Assembly: GCA_902618855.1 (NCBI GenBank)
Contig: CACNCD010000002.1
Coordinates: forward strand, 80,033 to 144,032
Direction of reading: 5' to 3'
DNA: 64,000 nt
DNA from: an uncultured Pelagibacteraceae bacterium
GTDB lineage: Bacteria > Pseudomonadota > Alphaproteobacteria > Pelagibacterales > Pelagibacteraceae
The position numbers and the translations under genes are program-made. Positions 43,902 through 52,583 of this stretch are shown one piece after another (position 1 is the stretch's first letter; each line of letters starts with the position of its first letter). The notes beneath the pieces are model-generated. The model was not told where the DNA came from and searched no databases. It saw only the letters and a program-made list of their open reading frames with translations.

Positions 43902-46115
43902 TTATTTGGTTTCTATATTCTCAGTTTTCTTATTTTCAATATATTTATTATAAATTTCTAAATAAGCTTTTTCTATATTGGTAGTAAAAAGTTTTGTATT
44001 AAATAAAGGTGAAGTATTCCTCAAATTAACCAATTTAATTTTAATATTTTTTAAGATGGTTAAATCATTTGCTAATTCCACAGCTGTTTCCTCATACTCT
44101 TTTGTAGTTTGGGTTATTAGTTTATTTAAACCAAGCAAATTCAATAAACTTGAAGAGACTCTACTTGCATATGTTTCTCCTTGAAGCGTAAGCACTGGCA
44201 ATCCACCTTTTAATGAGTCACAACAGGTAGAGTGTGCGTTATAAGGTGAAGTATCTAAAAACAAATCAGCAGCTCCGTATCTTGCTAAATGATCTTCAAA
44301 AGATGGTAAAAAATCTGCAAAAATAATCCTTTCAGGATCTATGCCTCTATTAATAGCTTCTTGTTTTAAATTTATACAAGATACATCGTTACTTTTAAAA
44401 AGCCAAAGAACACTACCATCAACTCTTTTTAATATTTTCATCCAAACATCAAAAAATTTTGGTAATATTTTATAACTTTGATTAAAACAGCAAAATACGA
44501 AACCGTTTCTTGGTAGACCAAGTTCCTCTTTTGTAAACGTTTTTTTAGATATTTTTTTTTTTGAGTCAGTAGTCATAAAGGTATTAGGTAAATAAATTAT
44601 TTTTTCCGAATAATATTTTTGATTTTCTTTTGGTATCAAAACTTTATCAGCAATTATATAATTAAAATAATCTGAACCAGTAGTTCCAGGATAGCCGAGG
44701 TAGCTAACTTGTAATGGAGCACATCTTTCAATAAAAATTTTAAATCTATTTTTTACAGTATAGCCCATTAAATCAACACCAATATCTATCCCTAAGTTAT
44801 TTGAGAGTTGGGCTATTTCCTTTTCACTCTTAGATTTAACATTGATAAATTTAAAAACAGTATTTGAAATTCTTTTATAAATTTCATCATCAGTATCTGG
44901 TCCAAAATAGAAACAATAAATTTCGAATTTAGATTTATCATGTAATTCAAGTAAATTTACTACTAAATTGCCAACAGCATGTTTTCGAAAATCAGCTGAA
45001 AAATATCCAATCCTAATTTTTTTTTTTATTTCTTTTTTTTGATCTAAGTTGAGATCTTTACTTAACTTAGAAAAATTTGAAATTTTTTTTTCACTTAATG
45101 TAAATGAAATCAGCTTATCCGACCATTTTTTTGCTGCTGTTTTTTGTGATTTGAGTGAGTCATAAGAAAATAATAGTGTATGAGGATTAAAAATTTTTTT
45201 TGGATCAAATACTGTATTTTTGAGATTTTGCAAATCTTCATCAAAATTTTTCCAATCACATAATTTAAGCTTAGTATGCATTATTGTGCTAATCAAACTT
45301 TCAAAATCTGGGTTTATCTCTAAAACTTTCTTAAAATTTTCTAAAGCTTCATCGTTACAGTTTGCTGCTAGAAGCAAATTGCCTTTATTATAGTATGCCT
45401 CAGCATAACTTGGATTGATTTTTATTGCTAAGTCGTAGGATTGTAATGACTCATCTATTTTTTCTATTTCAAAAAGTAAATTTCCTTTGTTATAATGAAC
45501 AACTGCATAATCTGATTTAATTTTAATTGCTCTATCAAAATTTTGGATAGCGTCTTGATATTTTTTTAATTTTAAAAATCCCATGCCAAGATTATTATAA
45601 GCTTCTAGATGATTTGGTTGAATTTCTATAGCTTTTTTATAGCTTTCTAATGACTGATCAATTTTTTTTTGCTTCCAAAGAGAATTACCAAGATTATTAT
45701 AAGCATCTGCATAATTTGGTTTTATTTTAATCGCCTCTTTAAAACTTTGAATTGCAGCTTCATATTTTTCCAACAGAAAAAGTGCATTACCCTTATTATT
45801 AAAAGCTTCTGCATTACTTGGTTGAAGTTTAATAACATCGTCCCAACATCTTAAAGCTAAATCAAACTTTTTAAGTTTAAATAATATCAAAGCATAAAGT
45901 TGAAAAACTTCGGCCTGTGGTTTTAATCTAGAAACTTCTGAAATTATTTCTTCTGATTTTTTATAATCCTTTTCTTCAAATGTTATTGCGCCAAGTAAAT
46001 GTAAAAAGTTAGGATTTTTAGGTTCGTCTTTTAGAACATTTAAGCAAATTTCTTTTGCATTCTTTAGGTAACCTTTTTTAAGAAGATTTAATACTTCATT
46101 AAATTTTGGATTCAT
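43902..46115 (-). CDS. TPR protein with O-GlcNAc transferase-like (GT41) domain, copy 1
   Basis: A 737-residue protein in two parts. Residues 1 to about 285 hold seven or eight TPR units (such as AEAFNNKGNALFLLEKYEAA and ADAYNNLGNSLWKQKK). From about residue 355 the GT41 catalytic domain shows RIGYFSADFRKHAVGN, SYLGYPGTTGSDYF, FVFCCFNQSYKI and DLFLDTSPYNAHSTCCDSL, with ETYASRVSSSLL near the end. Such proteins transfer a sugar from a nucleotide sugar to Ser/Thr of proteins. In bacteria they also modify flagellins, adhesins or polysaccharides. There is no signal peptide, so it is cytoplasmic. Confidence 0.9.
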   Translation of the reverse strand: MNPKFNEVLNLLKKGYLKNAKEICLNVLKDEPKNPNFLHLLGAITFEEKDYKKSEEIISEVSRLKPQAEVFQLYALILFKLKKFDLALRCWDDVIKLQPSNAEAFNNKGNALFLLEKYEAAIQSFKEAIKIKPNYADAYNNLGNSLWKQKKIDQSLESYKKAIEIQPNHLEAYNNLGMGFLKLKKYQDAIQNFDRAIKIKSDYAVVHYNKGNLLFEIEKIDESLQSYDLAIKINPSYAEAYYNKGNLLLAANCNDEALENFKKVLEINPDFESLISTIMHTKLKLCDWKNFDEDLQNLKNTVFDPKKIFNPHTLLFSYDSLKSQKTAAKKWSDKLISFTLSEKKISNFSKLSKDLNLDQKKEIKKKIRIGYFSADFRKHAVGNLVVNLLELHDKSKFEIYCFYFGPDTDDEIYKRISNTVFKFINVKSKSEKEIAQLSNNLGIDIGVDLMGYTVKNRFKIFIERCAPLQVSYLGYPGTTGSDYFNYIIADKVLIPKENQKYYSEKIIYLPNTFMTTDSKKKISKKTFTKEELGLPRNGFVFCCFNQSYKILPKFFDVWMKILKRVDGSVLWLFKSNDVSCINLKQEAINRGIDPERIIFADFLPSFEDHLARYGAADLFLDTSPYNAHSTCCDSLKGGLPVLTLQGETYASRVSSSLLNLLGLNKLITQTTKEYEETAVELANDLTILKNIKIKLVNLRNTSPLFNTKLFTTNIEKAYLEIYNKYIENKKTENIETK

Positions 46116-46161
46116 TAAATTTTAAATATATATTTTTATTTTATGATGATAAACATTATTA

Positions 46162-46584
46162 GTGAAAAAAAAATCTTATTGGTTATTAAAATCTGAGCCT
46201 GATGTTTGGTCTATAAAACAACAAGAAAGAGAGGGTAAGTCGGGAGTAATTTGGGATGGTGTAAGAAATTTTCAAGCTTCAAATAATTTAAAAAAAATGA
46301 AAAAAGGAGATTATTGTTTCTTTTATCATTCAAACATTGGCAAAGAAATAGTAGGTATAGTAGAGGTAATAAATGAAGCATTTATTGATCCAACTGATAA
46401 AGAAAATAGATTCGTTGCAGTTAAAGTTAGATTTAAAAGTATGTTAAAAAAACCAGTTACACTAGAAAATATCAAAAAAAATAAAGATCTTAAGCATTTA
46501 TCGCTTGTAAAACAAAGCAGATTATCAGTAATGGAAATAGATTATAAAAGCTGGAAAATCATAAATAAGATAGGTAATATTTAA
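46162..46584 (+). CDS. EVE domain protein
   Basis: A 140-residue protein starting at GTG. The pattern KSYWLLKSEPDVWSI, WDGVRNFQASNNLKKMKKGD and CFFYHSNIGKEIVG is that of the EVE domain, a PUA-related fold that binds modified bases in nucleic acids. It is divergent from the OGT-like gene and precedes acs by 12 bases. The ligand and role are unknown. Confidence 0.88.
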   Translation: MKKKSYWLLKSEPDVWSIKQQEREGKSGVIWDGVRNFQASNNLKKMKKGDYCFFYHSNIGKEIVGIVEVINEAFIDPTDKENRFVAVKVRFKSMLKKPVTLENIKKNKDLKHLSLVKQSRLSVMEIDYKSWKIINKIGNI

Positions 46585-46596
46585 TAAAAAAAATTC

Positions 46597-48642
46597 ATGG
46601 CCAGAAGATCAAAAAAAAAATCCAAATATAAAAAAAGAGTTATTAAAAAATTAAGAAAAAATAAGAGTTCAAAAAGAATTAAAAAAAATAAAAAAGTTGA
46701 GAGTAATAGCGAATTAGTTATCAAAACTAAAAATGAGTGGATTAAAAAAGCACTGATTAATAAATCTGGATATGAGACAAAATATAAAAAATCAATAAAA
46801 AATAATGAGGAATTCTGGAGAAAAGAGGGAAAAAGAATTACTTGGATTAAACCGTACAAAAAAATTAAAAACGTAAGATACAGTAAAGATGAAGTTTATA
46901 TAAAATGGTATGAAGATGGAACTCTTAATGCATCTGAAAACTGTATTGACAGACACCTTAAAGATAAAAAAGATAAAACTGCAATAGTTTGGGTTGGTGA
47001 TGATCCAAAAGATACAAAGAAAATTTCCTACAAACAACTACACAAAGAAGTTTCAAGAGTTGCTAATGGACTTAAACAGCTTGGAGTCAAAAAAGGTGAC
47101 AGGGTAACTATCTATTTAACGATGATTCCAGAGTTAGCTTATACTATGCTAGCATGTGCGAGAATTGGAGCTATTCACTCAATTATTTTTGGTGGTTTCT
47201 CTCCAGACTCGATAGCTGGAAGAATTGATGATTGTGAGTCTGATTATGTAATAACTGCAGATGAAGGTGTTAGAGGTGGAAAACTTATTTCACTTAAAGA
47301 TATTACAGATCAAGCTCTATCAAAATGTAGAGATATCAAAAAATGTATCGTTGTTAAAAGAACTGGTAATTATATTAACTGGAATAGCGAAAGAGATGTT
47401 TGGTACGATGATATGATTAAGAATGTTTCAACAAATTGTGAACCAGAGGAAATGAATGCTGAAGATCCTCTATTTATACTTTACACTTCAGGATCAACTG
47501 GAAAACCTAAGGGAGTTTTACATACAACGGGTGGATATATGGTCTACGCGTCCATGACGCATCAGTATATATTTAATTATAAACCTAAAGATATTTATTG
47601 GTGTACTGCAGATATTGGATGGATAACTGGACATAGTTATATAATTTATGGACCTCTTTCTAATGGTGCAACAACTATAATGTTTGAGGGTATACCTACT
47701 TATCCAGACAGTTCAAGATGGTGGCAAATTGTAGATAAATTTAAGGTGAATATATTTTACACAGCACCAACTGCGATTAGAGCTCTTATGAGAGAAGGAA
47801 GTGCACCAGTTAAAAAAACCTCAAGAAAATCATTAAAATTATTAGGAACCGTTGGAGAACCAATTAATCCAGAAGCTTGGATGTGGTATTTTAAAACCAT
47901 TGGAAATTCAAAATGTCCAATAGTTGATACTTGGTGGCAAACTGAAACTGGAGGAATTTTAATAAGTCCTCAAACTGGTGCTATAAATTTAAAACCTGGA
48001 TCTGCGACTAAGCCTTTTTATGGAATTAAACCGATTATTGTAAATGAAAAAGGGGAAACTTTAAAAGGAGAATGCCAAGGAAGATTATGTATTGCTCAGT
48101 CATGGCCTGGACAAATGAGAACTGTTTATGGAGATCATCAAAGATTTATAGATACTTATTTCTCGCAATTCGATGGTAAGTACTTTACCGGAGATGGATG
48201 TAGAAGAGATAAGGATGGTTATTATTGGATCACAGGTAGAGTTGATGATGTAATAATTGTATCAGGACATAATTTAGGAACCGCAGAAATTGAAAGTGCT
48301 TTTGTAGCTCATCCAAAAGTCGCTGAAGCTGCGGTTGTTGGTTACCCTCACGATATTAAAGGAAATGGTTTATATTGTTATGTTACTTTAAATGCGGGAG
48401 AAAAAGAAGATTATGATTTAGAAAGAGAATTAAAACTTTGGGTACGAAAACAAATTGGTCCAATAGCAACTCCAGATCTCATACATTTTTCACCAGGGCT
48501 TCCAAAAACAAGATCTGGAAAAATTATGCGAAGAATTCTTAGAAAAATTGCAGCTAACGAACATGATCAATTAGGAGATACCACTACATTGGCAGATCCA
48601 AGTGTTGTTGATAGTTTAGTTGAAAATAGAAAAAATAATTAA
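46597..48642 (+). CDS. acs: Acetyl-CoA synthetase with basic N-terminal tail
   Basis: A 681-residue AMP-forming acetyl-CoA synthetase. Core motifs are [69 protein letters not shown] and the acetylatable lysine in [14 protein letters not shown]. The first 35-40 residues are almost wholly Lys and Arg and precede the normal start of homology; no other ATG, GTG or TTG lies between. Acetate activation fits the sodium:solute symporter encoded just downstream. A propionyl-CoA synthetase is less likely from length and motifs. Confidence 0.95.
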   Translation: MARRSKKKSKYKKRVIKKLRKNKSSKRIKKNKKVESNSELVIKTKNEWIKKALINKSGYETKYKKSIKNNEEFWRKEGKRITWIKPYKKIKNVRYSKDEVYIKWYEDGTLNASENCIDRHLKDKKDKTAIVWVGDDPKDTKKISYKQLHKEVSRVANGLKQLGVKKGDRVTIYLTMIPELAYTMLACARIGAIHSIIFGGFSPDSIAGRIDDCESDYVITADEGVRGGKLISLKDITDQALSKCRDIKKCIVVKRTGNYINWNSERDVWYDDMIKNVSTNCEPEEMNAEDPLFILYTSGSTGKPKGVLHTTGGYMVYASMTHQYIFNYKPKDIYWCTADIGWITGHSYIIYGPLSNGATTIMFEGIPTYPDSSRWWQIVDKFKVNIFYTAPTAIRALMREGSAPVKKTSRKSLKLLGTVGEPINPEAWMWYFKTIGNSKCPIVDTWWQTETGGILISPQTGAINLKPGSATKPFYGIKPIIVNEKGETLKGECQGRLCIAQSWPGQMRTVYGDHQRFIDTYFSQFDGKYFTGDGCRRDKDGYYWITGRVDDVIIVSGHNLGTAEIESAFVAHPKVAEAAVVGYPHDIKGNGLYCYVTLNAGEKEDYDLERELKLWVRKQIGPIATPDLIHFSPGLPKTRSGKIMRRILRKIAANEHDQLGDTTTLADPSVVDSLVENRKNN

Positions 48643-49265
48643 AATTTAATTAATTTTATAAATTCTTCTTTAATATTATCCCATTTTAAGATCATTGAAT
48701 TTAAAACTATTTTTCTATCTAAAACTTTTAATTCTTCAGCGATTGGTGCCCATTCATATAAAGACAAAGCACTGTCATTAAATGGTAAAGATTTGAAATG
48801 AGTTTCCCAATTTATTTTTTGTAAACGTTTTTCGAAACCTTTTTTTCCATTTTCTATTACCTCACTTGGCATACCGTTAGAAATTTCATCATCTAATATC
48901 GACTCATAAATTTTTTTTGCATTATCAATTTCTTGATAGCCATAAAAAGTATTTAAATAAGAAAAAGAAAAAAAAGTGAGATCTTGTAATGCGACTGAAT
49001 AAATATTCCACTTTGCTTTATTTATTGATTCCAATAATACTTCATTATCAAAGTGTAAAACATATCTTGTGCCCATTCTTGTTTTTAAATATCCGTACAA
49101 AGTTACTTGGGATACCCATGCTGATTTTTTTTGAATAAATTCTTTAAGGTCACTTATATTTTTAATTTTTTTCTTGGGAATAAATGCTTTAAATAATGCA
49201 AGTAGATAAACCTTAAAATCCTCAAGCTTAATATCTTTCAAATTAAATCTGTACTTAAGTGCCAT
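48639..49265 (-). CDS. Conserved alphaproteobacterial protein of unknown function
   Basis: A 208-residue soluble protein. [27 protein letters not shown] and [11 protein letters not shown] are stretches I associate with a conserved alphaproteobacterial family lacking a known role. No signal peptide, membrane helix or catalytic motif is visible. Its stop overlaps the convergent acs stop by four bases and it is divergent from the symporter genes. Confidence 0.75.
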   Translation of the reverse strand: MALKYRFNLKDIKLEDFKVYLLALFKAFIPKKKIKNISDLKEFIQKKSAWVSQVTLYGYLKTRMGTRYVLHFDNEVLLESINKAKWNIYSVALQDLTFFSFSYLNTFYGYQEIDNAKKIYESILDDEISNGMPSEVIENGKKGFEKRLQKINWETHFKSLPFNDSALSLYEWAPIAEELKVLDRKIVLNSMILKWDNIKEEFIKLIKF

Positions 49266-49293
49266 TTTCTAGTTCAGGTTGTTTTATATTTAA

Positions 49294-49313
49294 TAATACT
49301 AGCTAATACTAGG
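49294..49313. repeat. Ten-base tandem direct repeat upstream of the symporter
   Basis: TAATACTAGC (49294-49303) is followed at once by TAATACTAGG. Two copies one helical turn apart, 70-90 bases before the symporter start, could be a regulator site. Only two copies are present and the sequence is AT-rich, so chance is possible. Confidence 0.35.
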
Positions 49314-49382
49314 ATTTTAAGGGTTTCAATATTAATTTTTATAAGTATGCTCACGTCTTTTAACCTATAGGGAGGATTAAAA

Positions 49383-49646
49383 ATGTCAAAACAAGCACAA
49401 CATTGGGAAAAAACTAGAAATCACCTATTTATTACTTTGGCGATCTGGTTTGTATTCTCAATTGGCATCTTTTTCTTCGGAGCCGAAATGGAAGCATCAA
49501 ATTTTAGACCGTTTGGATATCCATTGTCATATTATATGACATGTCAAGGGTCTCTTGGAATTTTCGTAATACTAATTTTTTGGTTTGCAAATAGACAAGA
49601 AAAAATTGATGAAGAATTTGGTTATACTGAAAGAGAGGGTGACTAA
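49383..49646 (+). CDS. Sodium:solute symporter small subunit (DUF4212)
   Basis: An 87-residue protein with two hydrophobic segments. The pattern HWEKTRNHLFITLAIWF, then FGYPLSYYMTCQGSLGIFV, is the small-subunit family that accompanies VC_2705-type sodium:solute symporters. A very strong ribosome site (GGGAGGA) lies eight bases before the ATG, and codon use is less AT-biased than in neighbours, so it is probably highly expressed. The large subunit follows after two bases. Confidence 0.9.
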   Translation: MSKQAQHWEKTRNHLFITLAIWFVFSIGIFFFGAEMEASNFRPFGYPLSYYMTCQGSLGIFVILIFWFANRQEKIDEEFGYTEREGD

Positions 49647-49648
49647 AT

Positions 49649-51469
49649 ATGATTAAAGGAAAATTTATAGATAACCTGCCAAAAGTTTATGGAATTTATA
49701 CTGGGGGATTCCTAGTATTCATAATCTTGATGGCAATAGCTGAACAAGCAGGTATGTCTGCGAAGTTAATAGGTATTTTCTTCGTTGCATTTACTGTTTT
49801 AATTTATGCTTTGATTGGTTGGTTATCTCGAACTATGCAAACAGATGCGTATTACGTAGCTGGAAGACAAGTTCCAACTGTCTTTAACGGAATGGCAACT
49901 GCAGCAGACTGGATGTCTGGTGCTTCATTCGTTGCAATGGCAGGAGGTATTTACTTCAAGGGTTACGGTTATATGGCTCTGTTAGTAGGATGGACAGGTG
50001 GATATGTACTAGTTGCATCGCTTTTAGCTCCATACTTAAGAAAGTTTGGATGTTATACAGTGCCAGACTTTATTGGTACTAGATACGGTGGAAACTTAGC
50101 TAGATTATCCGCAGTTATAGTTTTAACAGTTGCTTCGTTCACTTACGTAACAGCACAAATCAATGCAACAGGAACGATTGCTTCTGTAGCATTAGATATT
50201 CCATTTGGAATTGCAGTTTATGTAGGTTTAGCGAGTATCTTGATGTGTTCTATGCTTGGCGGTATGAGAGCAGTTACTTGGACGCAAGTTGCGCAATATA
50301 TCGTGCTGATCATAGCATACTTGATACCTGTATTCTGGATAAGCAATAAAATGGGTGCTGGTTTCTTTCCGCACTTTATGCTAGCTGACGAAGTAGCTAG
50401 AATTGCTGAACTAGAAAGTCAGTTTGGTTTAGGTACAGTTAAAAACTCTGCAGCTGATTTAGCTACAGTGCCAAAAGGCTTAGCTGGTATAACTAAAGCA
50501 CATTCTGAAGTTAACACTACACCTTGGAAATTTATTTCATTAGCGGTTTGTATGATGGCTGGAACAGCTTCATTACCACACGTAATGATGAGATATTTTA
50601 CTACTCCTAGTGTAAAAACTGCTAGAAGATCAGTAGGTTGGTCATTATTCTTTATATTCCTACTTTACTCTTCAGCACCAATGTTAGCTACATTATCAAA
50701 ACTATCATTGATGGATCCAAACTTAGCAACTGGAATTATAGGTAAATCAATTACAGATGTTCAAGCATTAGACTGGTACCAAAACTGGAACCAAGCTAAC
50801 TTAATGTTTGTAAGCGACTTTAACGGAAATGGAACACTTGAGTTAAACGAGTTTTTCATGGGTGGTAAAGCTGTAGTATTAGCTACTCCAGAGATTGCTG
50901 GATTGCCTTATGTGATTTCAGGACTAGTTGCTGCTGGAGGTATGGCTGCTGCCATGTCAACTGCAGACGGATTAGTTCTTGCGATTTCAAACGCACTGTC
51001 ACATGACATCTACTATAAGATCATCAATCCTAAAGCTGAAACAGCAAAAAGACTGATTGTTGCAAGGGTATTATTATTCTTAATTGGTTTTGCTGGAGCA
51101 TCTATTGCTGCTCTTGAGATTCAAGGAATCTTAGGTTCAGTTATATGGGCTTTTGACTTTGCGATGTCTGGATTGTTCTTCCCACTTGTACTTGGAGTAT
51201 GGTGGAAGAGAGCAAATGCATCAGGAGCTGTTGCAGGAATGCTTCTAGGTCTAGCCGCTGGTACAGCGTATCTAGTTTGGGTACGTAATGGCGGAGCTGG
51301 ATTCTGGGGCGTAACTCAGCTTACATTTGGAATAGTTGGATCATTGGTAAGTTTAGTAGCAATGGTTGTTGTTAGTTTAATAACTAAAGCACCAGATGCA
51401 GCTACTCAAAGAATGGTTGACGAAGTACGTATACCTAGCGGTAAATCCGTACTTAGCAAACAACACTAA
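49649..51469 (+). CDS. Sodium:solute symporter large subunit, ActP-like VC_2705 type
   Basis: A 606-residue protein with about 13 hydrophobic segments of the SSS family. Signatures are TDAYYVAGRQVPTVFNGMA, AADWMSGASFVAMAGGIY, GTASLPHVMMRYFTTPSVK and GGMAAAMSTADGLVLAISNALSHD. Between two helices, at about residues 390-401, it has DFNGNGTLELNE, which matches the EF-hand calcium loop. The likely substrate is acetate or another short organic acid, given acs upstream. It is followed directly by a strong terminator and codon use is that of a highly expressed gene. Confidence 0.92.
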   Translation: MIKGKFIDNLPKVYGIYTGGFLVFIILMAIAEQAGMSAKLIGIFFVAFTVLIYALIGWLSRTMQTDAYYVAGRQVPTVFNGMATAADWMSGASFVAMAGGIYFKGYGYMALLVGWTGGYVLVASLLAPYLRKFGCYTVPDFIGTRYGGNLARLSAVIVLTVASFTYVTAQINATGTIASVALDIPFGIAVYVGLASILMCSMLGGMRAVTWTQVAQYIVLIIAYLIPVFWISNKMGAGFFPHFMLADEVARIAELESQFGLGTVKNSAADLATVPKGLAGITKAHSEVNTTPWKFISLAVCMMAGTASLPHVMMRYFTTPSVKTARRSVGWSLFFIFLLYSSAPMLATLSKLSLMDPNLATGIIGKSITDVQALDWYQNWNQANLMFVSDFNGNGTLELNEFFMGGKAVVLATPEIAGLPYVISGLVAAGGMAAAMSTADGLVLAISNALSHDIYYKIINPKAETAKRLIVARVLLFLIGFAGASIAALEIQGILGSVIWAFDFAMSGLFFPLVLGVWWKRANASGAVAGMLLGLAAGTAYLVWVRNGGAGFWGVTQLTFGIVGSLVSLVAMVVVSLITKAPDAATQRMVDEVRIPSGKSVLSKQH

Positions 51470-51482
51470 ATAATTAAAATTT

Positions 51483-51507
51483 AAGGGGCGATTTAATCGC
51501 CCCTTTT
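51483..51507 (+). terminator. Intrinsic terminator after the symporter operon
   Basis: A ten-pair stem AAGGGGCGAT / ATCGCCCCTT (51483-51492 with 51496-51505) has a three-base loop and a T-tract. It lies 13 bases after the symporter stop and ends the two-gene operon. It is one of very few classical terminators in the window. Confidence 0.92.
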
Positions 51508-51524
51508 ATTAAATTCTAAACTTC

Positions 51525-51875
51525 ATGTCTGCAAATTTTCATCCTCTTGTTTATTTAATTGATTATATAATGGGAATGATAATGTGGACATTAATTGGAA
51601 GGGTAGCGATGAACATCTTTCAAAGGGAAAATTCAGAATTTTTTTTTATGAAAGTTTTCGTAAAATTTACTGACCCATTAATAAATTTATTCAAACCAAT
51701 AACCCCTTCTTTCATAGTAAGACCCATTGTCCCACTTTATGTAGCTTGGTTTTTTTTCATGTTTAGATTTTACTTATTTCCTTATTTACTGGGATATTCT
51801 GTCATGGGAATGCTGTCTTTTCCTTTAGAAAGTGAAATTGCATCACAAATTTACCAAATTTTTGGTAAAAAATAA
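51525..51875 (+). CDS. Small membrane protein, YggT-like
   Basis: A 116-residue protein with three hydrophobic segments. The central VKFTDPLINLFKPITPSFI resembles the YggT loop (TDPILxxxRRFLP), but the flanks differ and I would not assign it firmly. It begins just after the symporter terminator and 44 bases before rpe. The function is unknown. Confidence 0.7.
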   Translation: MSANFHPLVYLIDYIMGMIMWTLIGRVAMNIFQRENSEFFFMKVFVKFTDPLINLFKPITPSFIVRPIVPLYVAWFFFMFRFYLFPYLLGYSVMGMLSFPLESEIASQIYQIFGKK

Positions 51876-51919
51876 TTCAAATTAAAAAATAAAATTGATA
51901 CTAGTTAAGTAATCAATTA

Positions 51920-52579
51920 ATGAAAAAAATAAAAATTTCACCATCAATACTTTCTGCTGACTTTAGTCAATTGGGAAAAGAAATAAAAAGATTAGAAGAG
52001 GCGGGAGCTGACATGATACATGTGGATGTTATGGATGGTCATTTTGTTCCAAATTTGACAATTGGCCCACCAGTAATAAAAAGTTTAAGAAAGTATACAA
52101 GTCTTATTTTTGACGTTCATTTAATGATATCTCCTGTTCATAAATATATTAAAGATTTTGCTGATGCTGGTGCTAATCTTATTACAATACATCCAGAAGC
52201 CACTGAAAATTTAAAAGAGTCATTAGATTTAATAAAAAGTTTAAATAAAAAAGTTGGGGTATCTTTAAATCCAGATTCGAAGATTGAATTGATTGAAGAA
52301 AATTTGAAAGATATTGATTTAGTTTTAGTAATGAGTGTTCATCCAGGGTTTGGTGGACAAAAATTCATACCTGAAGTTGTTGGTAAAATCAAAAAATTAA
52401 GAGAAATAAAAGATAAGGAAAATCTTAAATTTGATATTGAAGTGGATGGTGGAATAAATTTTGAAAATAGTAAAACTGTAATCGACGCTGGAGCAAATAT
52501 ACTTGTATCTGGAACAACAATTTTTAAAAGTAATAATGGTGATATAAAAAAAAATATTGATACTCTAAAATCTAGTTAA
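51920..52579 (+). CDS. rpe: Ribulose-phosphate 3-epimerase
   Basis: A 219-residue TIM-barrel enzyme interconverting ribulose 5-phosphate and xylulose 5-phosphate. Signatures are SPSILSADFSQLGKE, HVDVMDGHFVPNLTIGP, FDVHLMI, VMSVHPGFGGQKFI and EVDGGINFEN, with the metal ligands His and Asp all present. It heads a three-gene group (rpe, heparinase-like, purH) that is common in alphaproteobacteria, with only four bases before the next gene. Confidence 0.97.
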   Translation: MKKIKISPSILSADFSQLGKEIKRLEEAGADMIHVDVMDGHFVPNLTIGPPVIKSLRKYTSLIFDVHLMISPVHKYIKDFADAGANLITIHPEATENLKESLDLIKSLNKKVGVSLNPDSKIELIEENLKDIDLVLVMSVHPGFGGQKFIPEVVGKIKKLREIKDKENLKFDIEVDGGINFENSKTVIDAGANILVSGTTIFKSNNGDIKKNIDTLKSS

Positions 52580-52583
52580 AAAA

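Noticed and set aside
46581-46859. Minus-strand 92-residue hydrophobic ORF
   Set aside because: Antisense to the Lys-rich start of acs; poly-Lys codons read backwards give Phe/Leu and mimic a membrane protein.
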